NCBI GenBank assembly: GCA_914767885.1 | Contig: CAJZBQ010000016.1 | Location: 496,001-560,000 of the forward strand | DNA: 64,000 nt | Origin: Blepharisma stoltei | Lineage: Eukaryota; Ciliophora; Heterotrichea; Heterotrichida; Blepharismidae | Direction: 5' to 3' | Part shown: positions 55,831-64,000 of the stretch, one piece after another | Position numbering within the stretch: the first letter of the stretch is position 1 | How the letters are laid out: each line of letters begins with the position of its first letter | Made by a program: the position numbers and the translations under genes | Notes under the pieces: generated by a model | What the model was told of the DNA's origin: nothing | The model's input: only the letters and a program-made list of their open reading frames with translations | Database searches by the model: none

Positions 55831-56265
55831 ATGCAAAGAATATTAGAAGAGTATAACAGCTTTTTTTTAAATCCTGATCCTTCTTTTGAGGTTAGAATCG
55901 CCAATAATAACTACTATTTATGAAATTGTGTACTTAAAGGACCTCCAGGATCTCTTTATGAAGGTGGACGTTTTCGTTTTACGCTGAACATTCCTAGCAA
56001 TTATCCTAATACACCCCCTTCAATTATTTTTCAGAACAAACCTTTTCATTGCGACATTAGAGAAAATGGATATGTCTGCTGAGAACTGCAAGCAAAATGA
56101 AGTCCTTCTTGGCGTATTAGAGGTATTTTTGGCTGCTTGATAGGACTACTTTTTAATCCAGTTCCACACCCAGGAGATCGTTATGAGCCAGACCTCCTCT
56201 ATTGCACAAATCGTCCAAGATATGAGCAAAGAGCAAGAGAGATAACTAATCTTAATAGATCCTAA
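55831..56265 (+). CDS. UBC-fold ubiquitin-conjugating enzyme E2-like protein
   Basis: Hidden under the standard code because three Trp are TGA. 144 residues: 'LEEYNSFFLNPDP', 'NNYYLWNCVLKGPPGSLYEGGRFRF', 'YPNTPPSIIF', then 'FHCDIRENGYVCWELQAKWSPSW' and 'LLFNPVPHPGD'. The E2 fold markers PPGSLYEGG, YP..PP and W-SP are present, and the Cys in 'YVCWEL' is at the catalytic position. The HPN motif is altered (reads around 'KPFHCDI'), so activity is likely but not certain. No insertions. Confidence 0.85.
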
Positions 56266-56808
56266 GCAAACTATCTTATGGTGTCTAATTTATGCAATCA
56301 TAATTTGATTGAATTTTTAACATTCAGAAGTAATTGGCAGAATTGTTCTATATTTAATCAACTGCTTCATGATTTAATTTAAACTAATTTACTATTTCAA
56401 GCATAGCCTTGCCGCTTCAGATTCTATGAGAAAGTATGATATGCAAAAATGTGTTGAAATATTAATAATTTAAAAAGTCAACACTCTTTCCTAAGATGAA
56501 CCTAAAAACCTACTTTGGATCATTTGATCTAATCAATTTTGGGCATAGACAATTCTTATGAGTTTATTAACTTTAAAGTCTTTCTAGCAAATAATATATG
56601 ATTAAGAAAAGTCTAAGTGCATAAGCAATGCAAATCTCATTTTTTATTATAGCATATCTATAAAAGTATATTACTTTAGAGAATGTTGAGATAGCATCAT
56701 TGAACTTAGCGATAAAATAATTACTCAATTTTTATTAATAATCGTGCATTGGTTTATCGAAAACTCAGTGGATAATTCTGGAATTCCTCTTCCATTTATT
56801 ATCAAACC
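56266..56808. other. AT-rich intergenic region
   Basis: About 540 bp between the E2 stop and the p23 start. Nothing recognised. Confidence 0.5.
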
Positions 56809-57339
56809 ATGGAAGCTAGGCACATACCAATAAAGTGGGCACAAAGAAAGGCACAAGTTTTCATTACCCTTGAAGTCAGCAATTTGGTAGAGAACTCTTG
56901 GACAATTCAGCCCACTGAGGAAGGTGCAATCCACTTTAAAGCTCTCAGCAAAGACACAGGAAGCGAAGTTGCAGTCGATTTGGAACTTTTTGAAAAAATT
57001 GTCCCAGCAGAATGCAAGTGGAAGGTCACTGGAAGAAATGTGCAATTGAGTTTGGCAAAAGAAAACAAAACAGCAGAATATTGGCCGAGACTCTTAAAGC
57101 AGACAGGAAAAAACCAATGGCTTGGAATTGATTGGAGCAAATGGATTGATGAAGAAGACGAAGATGCCAAGAGCAAGCCTGATTTTGATTACGATTTCAA
57201 TAATATGAATTACGATGAAGGAGAAGATTCTGATGAGGAAGAAGAGGAAGAAGAAGCACCTGCAGATTTAGGAGATTTAGAAGGGGATAAAATGGATATT
57301 CCTACAGCAGAAACTGGAGAAGAGAAGAAATCAGAATAA
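56809..57339 (+). CDS. p23/Sba1-type Hsp90 co-chaperone (CS domain)
   Basis: 176 residues. CS domain: 'IPIKWAQRKAQVFITLEV', 'FKALSKDTGSEVAVDLELF', 'CKWKVTGRNVQLSLAKE', then the p23 signature region 'YWPRLLKQTGKNQWLGIDWSKWIDEED'. The C-terminal third is highly acidic, as in p23. Stabilises client-bound Hsp90. Uninterrupted; a (GGAA)n run lies just downstream. Confidence 0.93.
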   Translation: MEARHIPIKWAQRKAQVFITLEVSNLVENSWTIQPTEEGAIHFKALSKDTGSEVAVDLELFEKIVPAECKWKVTGRNVQLSLAKENKTAEYWPRLLKQTGKNQWLGIDWSKWIDEEDEDAKSKPDFDYDFNNMNYDEGEDSDEEEEEEEAPADLGDLEGDKMDIPTAETGEEKKSE

Positions 57340-57518
57340 ATAACATATTTTTAAGGCGTAAGCATAACTTGAAATGTGAAATTGAATGAAGGAAGGAAGG
57401 AAGGCTTTCTGAAAATTAATAATAAAAAATAGATTTATGGCGCTTTGCAAAAGTGACTTAAATTTTTTAGTCAATTTAAAAACTTTATGCATAATGCATA
57501 TTAAACTTTCGACTTATT

Positions 57519-58487
57519 TTAGGCTTCAGACACATCTGTTTTCGAAGATCCTTGCCGTTTGTATTCAACATCATAGTCAGATTTCGCTTGAGCATTTATA
57601 GCTTTTTGAGACATATCTTGAGAGTGAGGAGTTTGAATATCTTCTGCGTCGCTGAAATCATTTAGCTCACTTACTGCAATACCTGTATTTTTCATTCTTT
57701 TAAGCATCCTAAGCAATTTAAAAAAGATCAAAAATAGTCTGACTAAGTTTATGACTATTGCAAGAATTTTCCCGCAGCTTCCAATGAGTCATCAGGAAAA
57801 ATTCCAGATAAGTTTTTTCCTGTGAAAATCGAGGAAAAAGCACAGATAGGTTTATTCGGTATACTTTTTTTTTCTGACAAGAAAGGAAAAACCCTACCTA
57901 AGTTTTTTACCGATGACCCGCTTCCAAAAAATCCTTCCAACCCAAATGATACGCAGCAAATAATGCAGCTTAAGCTTAAGCTTGAGATATCAAAAATATT
58001 CCAATTTTCGCTAAAAAATGCTATATTTCCCTCCATGATCACTCTATAAATTGCTTCAAATATCACACAAACAAGCATGAAAGTTAATAAAAAGACACTC
58101 AAATTATATAGTGCATTGCACTATTTTTGGAACTCGATCCATATGTGGAATAATTTTCACGTGTGGAAAAAAATATCAACATGTGGATTTTCACAATATG
58201 AGATCGTATAAAAAATTTTTCACACGTGAAAAATTCTTATCAATTGGGCTCCAAAAATAGTGTAATGCACTATAATTTTGCTGATCAAAGCCAAGCATCA
58301 TAAGGACAAGCAATAAGATAATCCAGACAATCAAAATTAAATAAAATGCTTTGCCTAATTTCGAATAATACACTCTTGACAGTACAACTTTTAAGTTTAT
58401 TCCTTCAGTTTTCAGCAAATTCGTCGCAGAAATTATTTCAATCGGAGAAAATACCCCTTTTGCACTCGTAATACCGCCTACTAGCAT
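57519..58487 (-). CDS. Voltage-sensor-like four-helix membrane protein, split by two IESs
   Basis: 238 residues after removal of 58107-58272 and 57809-57894. S1 'FYLILIVWIILLLVLMMLGF', S2 'LSVFLLTFMLVCVIFEAIYRVI', S3 'FFSENWNIFDISSLSLSCIICC' (the W-N-hydrophobic-FD form of voltage sensors), S4 'VRLFLIFFKLLRMLKRMK' with positively charged residues at roughly three-residue steps. Short cytosolic tail, no pore domain. This fits an isolated voltage sensor (proton-channel-like) or a sensor subunit; the assignment is by topology and S3/S4 pattern only. Its start is 56 bp from the importin start on the other strand. Confidence 0.7.
57809..57894. other. 86-bp TA-flanked IES with short inverted ends
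   Basis: TA 57809-57810 and 57895-57896. Ends read inward TAAGTTTTTTCC and TAGGGTTTTTCC, 10 of 12 matching. Removal places 'NLGIWNFSWWLIG' before S4 and removes a stop. It would shift the frame if kept. Confidence 0.82.
58107..58272. mobile_element. 166-bp TIR IES with TATAGTGCATT ends
   Basis: TA 58107-58108 and 58273-58274. Ends TATAGTGCATTGCACTATTT and TATAGTGCATTACACTATTT, about 25 bp of inverted match, each itself near-palindromic. The middle has CACGTGTGGAA-type words like those in the foldback at 154-410. Removal joins 'GFDQQNY' to 'NLSVFLL'. Confidence 0.88.
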
Positions 58488-58543
58488 TTTTTATATCAGA
58501 TCACAAATTATTTATAAAATCCGCTTATAATTATTACACAAAA

Positions 58544-60525
58544 ATGAGTGAATTTGAGGCAAGATTTTCAGAGAGAAAACAGCACTTTTTAGAGTCAGCA
58601 AGCAATGAAGATTTGATGAAAAGACATAATGAGTACACAATTGAGCTTAGACGAAAAAAAAGAAACCAACATCTCGCAAAAAGAAGAGCTCTCATATCTG
58701 GGTCCACAAATAATTTAGACTTCGATGGGGATGAAATTTTAGTTTTTGGCGAAATTTCTGAAGAATTGCTTGCATATTGTCCTGATCTTAACAATGAAAA
58801 CTTAGATGACCTTTCTAAATTAGCAATAATCAAAAAAGCCATTGATAGTGATCCGCCACAGGATATACTTTTGCATGCTATTTGAACTGTGAGGAATATA
58901 ATTTCTATGAAACATGGCCCACCTATTGGAGCTTTTTTAAATCTTGGGTATGGGGAAACCTTGATTAAACTGTTAAGCTATGATTATGGGCTTAGAATCC
59001 CTTTAGAAGCTTCATGGGCCTTATGCAATTTGGTATCAGGCCCTCACGAGTACGTAGAGTCTTTGGTGAGATCTGATATAATCCCAGCTCTGCTGAAGCT
59101 TACTTGCCCTGAGTGTCCTTCAGTCGCTGAACACACATTATGGGCATTATCAAATATTTCTGGCGACTGCCACGAGTACCGCCAGGTTTTGATAAATTCA
59201 AGCTATATCGAGCTTCTACAAGAAATGATCACTAGGACTCGCAATATTTCAAACGTCCTCATAAAGGTGATTTCCTGGTGTGTATCTAACTTATCCAGAG
59301 GATCAGACTACATTCCATATGAGAAGCTGCAAAGGATTATTGATATTATCAATCAGTTGATAGTGATAGATGACCATGACATTCATTCTGAATGCTTATG
59401 GGCACTCGCATATATCAGTAAAAATGAAAATGAGAAAGTGCAAATGGTTTTGGACTCTGGATATATAACCTTCATTATAGATGGGCTAAAAGCAAACTCA
59501 GAAAGCATTGTGAGTGCTTGCGTAAGGCTTGTATGCAATATTTCTTCAGGGACTGATTCTCAAACACAAAAAATATTAGACGAAAATATTCTTGATCTAC
59601 TGCAAAATCTAATGCAAAGTGATAATGACTTAATGGTAAAAGAAATCTATATGGCAATTAGCAACTTTGCTGGTGGATCAATTAGCCAAGTTAAAATTCT
59701 AGCAGACCATCCAATTTTTAAACTTTCCTTCCAAGGACTTATACATCGAAGCCAAGAGGTAAGAATCGAAGCAAGCCACATTTTCAAGAATTTTTGTTTG
59801 GTTGGGAGAAATGAAAAACTGCAGCTTAAGCTAATTGAGCTAAACTTCCATGAAATCCTCCAAAGATGCTTCGAAGAATCAGATGCTACTTTTTTACTTA
59901 CTCCCCCCCCCCCCCCTCCGTGAGCGAACAAAAAAATTTTGTTCGCTCACGGAGGGGGGTTAATTTTTTTTTTTTAAAAAAAATTTATATATAAATTTTA
60001 TAAAAAATATTTTTTTTCGAAATTTAAAAAAATCCTAATTTGCAAAAATTGGGAAGCAAATATTAATTTAATTTGCAAAATTTATGTTTTAAAACGCAAT
60101 TTGTTTAAAATTAAACAGAATTAGCTCTAGATTTCATTATACTAATTATCACTTATATATCAAAATTTTTTTCCATTAAAAATTTTTTTCTATTAAAAAA
60201 AATTTTTGTTCACTCACGGAGGGTGGGTTTTTTGGTCAAAAAATGGCGATTTTTCTAATGGTTTTGTTCGCTCACGGAGGGGGGGGGAGTTAATATTTTA
60301 AGCGTTTGCAGGCTTCTACTTGAAGCTGGAAATGATGAAAGTGAGAATAAAATCACAAAATTGTTTGAAGAGGCGGGGATTGCTGAGGAAATTGAAAAGC
60401 TAGATAAGAATATGAACAGTAAAATTTATTCCGAGTCAACTCAAATTATAGAAACATACTTTTTGTCAAGTGGAATTGAGCCTGATATTTCTACTATGAA
60501 AGTGGAAAGTTTTAAAATAATTTAA
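58544..60525 (+). CDS. Importin alpha (karyopherin alpha), split by a MITE
   Basis: Nuclear import adaptor. The N-terminal IBB-like basic stretch ('ELRRKKRNQHLAKRRAL') is followed by armadillo repeats with the NLS-groove motif 'W..SN': 'EASWALCNLVSG', 'EHTLWALSNISGD', 'VISWCVSNLSRG', 'ECLWALAYISKN', 'MAISNFAGG'. MITE 59901-60292 splits the last repeats; removal gives 'SDATFLLNILSVCRLLLEAG' and the usual C-terminal acidic region. A TGA-encoded Trp occurs in 'LHAIWTVRNI'. About 529 residues. Confidence 0.93.
59898..60292. mobile_element. Family A MITE-IES in importin alpha
   Basis: Element 59901-60289, TTA-flanked (59898-59900, 60290-60292). Hairpin end left with CCTCCGTGAGCGAACAAAA and its inverse; two same-orientation copies right, spaced by CCATTAGAAAAATCGCC and an A-rich tract. 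392 bp; removal restores the frame. The clearest family A example. Confidence 0.95.
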
Positions 60526-60658
60526 TAGAGGTAAATTTTAAGATGGTTTAAAATTATCTCATAATTGCTAATAAGATCAGTCTAATACGACAAAGAAAAA
60601 ATCATAATGTGTTATAGGAACAATTTTAATAAAAAATGATATACAAAAAACATTATAA

Positions 60659-63217
60659 ATGGAGGGATTCTTGAAGAAGTGAACTAACTACGTTTATGGC
60701 TGGAGAAAACGGTATTTCGTCTTACAAAATGGAGTTTTAAAATACTGCAAGAAAAAAGGAGGCACGCTGAAAGGTACAATAGTTTTAAACAACTCACAAA
60801 TTCAATCCCACACTAATCCGAAGAGGTTTATCATCACAACTGGGGTTTCATCAATCCATTTCAAAGCAGAAAACCCCATCCAAGCAAATAAGTGGATCAC
60901 AGCCCTTACTCCCCCTCCTTTAAATTGGAACAAAAAATTTTGTTCCAATTTAAAGGGGGTTAAGAAAATTTTTTTAAAAAAAATTTCAAAAATTTATCGA
61001 ATTAGATTAATAAATTTGTTTAATAAAATTCTATTTACTCTTTATCCTTAAAAAAAAAGCAAGATATAATTAATTGTTATTATTAGATAATACGCCACGA
61101 TTAATTGGTATCAAAACTATTGCACAAAAATTATTATTTTTATTGATAAAAAAAAGATTAAAAAAAAAAATTAGGAAATTTATCGATCAAAGTGCTAAAT
61201 TTGTTTAAATAATATGCTATTTTTACTTTATTCTTTAAAATAAATCAAGAAATAAGTAAATTTTGAAGTTTTGCAAAGAATTCACATTGAATTTATATCA
61301 AAATTATTTAAATAAAGAATATCATTTTTATCCAAAAAAATAAAAATTAAATTTTCTTAAAATTTTAGCAATTAAGGATATTAAATTTATTTAAATAAGA
61401 TGCTCTTTATACTCTCTTCTTTAAAAAAGAGCAAGATATAACTAAATTTTTAATTTTAGTTAAGAAGAAACATTTAACTTATATCAAAACTTTATACATA
61501 AAATTATGATTTTTATATATAAAATTTTTTACTATAAAATTAAAATTTTGTTCCAATTTAAAGGGGGGTTAATTTAACGAAAAAGTGGAAATTTTACCTA
61601 TATTTTGTTCCAATTTAAAGGGGGGGAGTTAGAAACCAGCAAAATGCCTCTAAATCTCTCTCATTAGGCTGCCTCACACCTAGAAGCTCAGAAATCCCAG
61701 CCCCATCCGGAGGTAGCACAATTGCAATGAAAGTTGGCGAGCTCTGAGGGATCCATGCCCAAATGCAAGAAGCTGTTGACATGATCCCTAAACATGAGAT
61801 AAGGCGAATCCCAGGGCTCGATACAGTGATTATTCTTACACAAGCAGTAAAAAGAATTTCAGCAGAAATTTTAGAAGCCCTTGATGTTGAAGAAATAAGG
61901 AGGAGCACCATTTCCAATACTCAAAAATCCCCTGGACTGGCTCCAGAAAACCATGATACATATAGCGGGTTCGATAATAATTTGGACGACTCAGAAAAGA
62001 TAGAAGAAGAATATGAAAAAGAAATTGAGTTTCACGATGCAAGAAGCCACGCTTCAAACCTTTCAATCAACTCAGAAGGAGAAGAAACATTGGTGATTGC
62101 TCCTCATAGGAAGTGCTTACCTGTTTTAAGGAACCCAAACCAGAAATTTAATATTTGGAAAGTGATAAAGGACTCTATAGGAAAAGAAATGAGCAAAATT
62201 ACAGTCCCTGTGTATTTTAATGAACCTTTAAGCTTTTTGCAGAGGTTCTGCCAAGACTTGACTTATTCTGATACTGTAGATAGAGCTTCCGAGGAACCTG
62301 ACCCTTTGCTAAGGCTTGCCTTAGTTGCATGCTTTGCTGCTAGTGGGTATGCAGGCACTGAAAGCCGCACAATGAAGCCATTCAACCCACTGCTTGGAGA
62401 AACTTTTGAGTTAGAAAAAAATGGTCTTAGAGTGATTTCTGAGCAAGTTAGTCATCACCCTCCAGCTTCAGCAATTCATTGTGAACATCCTGCTTTTACT
62501 TTCTGAGGAAACACAGAGGTAAAAACAAGCTTTAAAGGAACATATTTGCAAGTAAACCCAACAGGAACTTTCCATCTAATATTGAGGCCTTATAATGACC
62601 ATTTTATTTGGCATAAAATAAAAACCAATGTCCATAATATAATTATGGGCAAAATATATGTTGAAAACCATGGAGATTTAGAAATGTCAAATTACTCCAC
62701 AGGTGACCGGGCAACTCTTACTTTTAAGAAAAAAGGCTGGTTTGAAAAAAGCACTCACGAAGTAACTGGCTTTGCCTATGACACAAATGGAAATGCTGTT
62801 TATTCTATTGAAGGAACATGAAGCAAGGGGTTAACAATCAAACATATTGAGACTGACAGAACAATTGTAGGCTTTGAAGTATATCCAAATCCTCCAGATT
62901 TTGAACAAAGCTACTTTTTTACTGATTTTGCTTTACAATTGAATCTACCTCCTGAATATGTACCTGGGCTACCGCCAACTGACGCCAGACTTAGACCTGA
63001 TCAAAGAGCCTTGGAAAACGGAGACTTGAAGCTAGCTGCAGAAGAAAAAGTAAGAGTGGAAGAGAAACAAAGAGAAGCAAGAAGAAAGCGAGAAGAAGCT
63101 GGAATTGAGTATAAACCATCATGATTCTATTATGAAAATAATGAATGGATATATAATGGAGAGTATTGGAATAGAAGAAAAGCCCAACAATTCGAAGGCT
63201 TGCCAGATATATTTTAA
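60659..63217 (+). CDS. Oxysterol-binding protein-related protein (PH plus ORD), split by a MITE
   Basis: PH domain at the N-terminus (MEGFLKKWTNYVYGWRKRYF, second W of the motif on TGG, first on TGA; ends 'ANKWITAL'). After the MITE (60909-61631): linker, then the lipid-binding ORD with 'MKPFNPLLGETFEL' and the family signature 'EQVSHHPPASA'. C-terminal 'ENGDLKLAAEEKVRVEEKQREARRKR' and 'EWIYNGEYWNRR' are also typical. Transfers or senses sterols/PI4P between membranes. About 611 residues; four TGA Trp after the MITE. Confidence 0.95.
60906..61631. mobile_element. Long family B MITE-IES in the OSBP gene
   Basis: Element 60909-61628, TTA-flanked. Hairpin end left, two-copy end right. The interior matches the long copy in ARMC9 including its internal repeats. 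723 bp. Confidence 0.92.
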
Positions 63218-63252
63218 TTTAGGTGCATGATATAATAAAATAGCTTAAATTG

Positions 63253-64000
63253 TTAAATGTTTTCGATGCACTTTGGACACACATCAAAGACACACAAATC
63301 ACAATGAAAAGAGCCAATTCTTCGGACTGAAGCTCGGCAGATGTCGCAGCAGTAGCTAGGGTTTCTGTAAGTAATTTTTTCTCTCCATTCTAACTGATGC
63401 CCATTTCTGCAAAATTTGGTGCTTAAAATTGGGATGAATTTTTTGATTCTTTCGATGCATTTTAAGCATAAGTAGATTTTGCAAGTTTCACAAGTAATCA
63501 TTCCAGTCAATCTCAATTTTTTGCAACTTTCACATATCAATGTTTTTTTCGCTGTTTCTGATATTTGGTAAACAGATAAATCTTCAATAAAAATTAATTT
63601 ATGGCTGAGAGTGCAAGTAAACCAAGTTGCTTTTTCAGTTGGAGAAACCATAAATTTAAGACAATTTTCACATATAAGGTATTCACATGTTTTACAGACA
63701 TAATATACCCCATTTTTCTTTTTTAAGCATCTATTACAATATGGCTCTTTATTATATTTTTCATAAATTTCATTTGCATAGTCATCATCTTCTACCAAAT
63801 CATGCATTTTTGGACAAAAATATCTCGATAGATTTTTCTTATTTTCTTCATTTTTTTGAAAGTGGTTTAACAAAGTCAGAACATTTGCCTCAATCCCTGA
63901 GATTTGGTTCCTAAGAGCTTGGCTGTCAGCTTTTATTGCTTTTATTTCAGTTAAAAATAGTTTATTTTCCTCACTTATAGTCTCTTGACCCTTTTGGATA
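63253..64000 (-). CDS. Cys/His-rich zinc-binding protein, partial at window end
   Basis: Open to the window edge, so the N-terminus is missing. The upstream part is helical ('QETISEENKLFLTEIKAIKADSQ'). From about 63830 on there are repeated CxxC pairs: 'CNRCLKKKNGVYYVCKTCEYLICENC', 'CESCKKLRLTGMITCETCKIYLCLKC', 'CCDICRASVRRIGSFHCDLCVFDVCPKC'. The spacing resembles C1/DC1-type zinc modules. No enzymatic motif seen. Confidence 0.75.
   Translation of the reverse strand, partial: IQKGQETISEENKLFLTEIKAIKADSQALRNQISGIEANVLTLLNHFQKNEENKKNLSRYFCPKMHDLVEDDDYANEIYEKYNKEPYCNRCLKKKNGVYYVCKTCEYLICENCLKFMVSPTEKATWFTCTLSHKLIFIEDLSVYQISETAKKTLICESCKKLRLTGMITCETCKIYLCLKCIERIKKFIPILSTKFCRNGHQLEWREKITYRNPSYCCDICRASVRRIGSFHCDLCVFDVCPKCIENI

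Noticed and set aside
1-64000. TGA as selenocysteine or as sequencing errors
   Set aside because: TGA occurs many times in most genes at Trp positions and no gene needs it as a stop; a reassigned code explains all cases.
1-64000. Bacterial or mitochondrial origin with TGA as Trp (for example Mycoplasma)
   Set aside because: Importin, p23, eIF4E, proteasome alpha, ARMC9, PP2C and spliceosomal introns are nuclear eukaryotic genes.

Overview
This window reads as germline (micronuclear) DNA of a heterotrich ciliate, most likely Blepharisma or a close relative. Four lines of evidence support this. (1) TGA is read as tryptophan: conserved Trp positions in the sulfurtransferase, ABC transporters, receptor, OSBP and E2 genes fall on in-frame TGA, TGG is also used, and every gene end that can be placed is TAA or TAG. 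(2) Five introns of exactly 15 nt, GT...TAG, restore known proteins. (3) Genes lie nearly end to end (gaps of 3 to a few hundred bp), are AT-rich and sit on both strands. (4) Many genes are broken by short AT-rich, mostly TA-flanked insertions whose precise removal restores the reading frame. These behave as internal eliminated sequences (IESs) that would be cut out in the somatic nucleus. The code and IES calls come from the sequence itself; the genus is an inference.

Layout. 0-4.3 kb: foldback repeats, a fragmentary gene, a DEAD-box helicase split by a retroposon-like insertion, eIF4E, a trypsin-like protease. 4.3-9.2 kb: a large unrecognised Cys-containing protein split by two elements, the second carrying a decayed pogo-type transposase. 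9.3-18.1 kb: TPR protein, myristoylated PP2C, RCC1 protein, proteasome alpha-3, histidine phosphatase, an unrecognised gene. 18.2-27.7 kb: two head-to-head ABCC transporters of exactly equal reconstructed length (1260 aa), one with four insertions and one with none. 28.7-31.5 kb: a secreted Cys-rich repeat protein. 31.8-37.2 kb: a multi-span membrane protein and a ligand-binding receptor fused to a polytopic membrane domain. 37.5-38.8 kb: large foldback elements and a truncated globin. 39.1-50.1 kb: an unrecognised gene and a 1490-aa coiled-coil protein, both heavily interrupted. 50.7-64 kb: mercaptopyruvate-type sulfurtransferase, ARMC9, a UBC-fold E2, p23, a voltage-sensor protein, importin alpha, an oxysterol-binding protein, and a Cys/His zinc-finger protein running off the end.

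Insertions. About 30 insertions cover roughly 14 kb. Twenty-four lie in coding sequence outside introns; 16 of these have lengths not divisible by three, and every one restores its gene's frame when removed at a short direct repeat. The main classes are: C-rich MITEs of two sister families (19-mers CCTCCGTGAGYGAACAAAA and CCTTTAAATTGRAACAAAA) flanked by 3-bp TNA repeats; the same kind of element carrying pogo transposase remains (7352-9195), which links the MITEs to their probable source; retroposon-like insertions with 11-17 bp target duplications and simple-repeat tails; GC-rich foldback elements; and short IESs of 66-166 bp. In one case the IES appears to sit inside a 15-nt intron. No rRNA, tRNA or CRISPR array was found.
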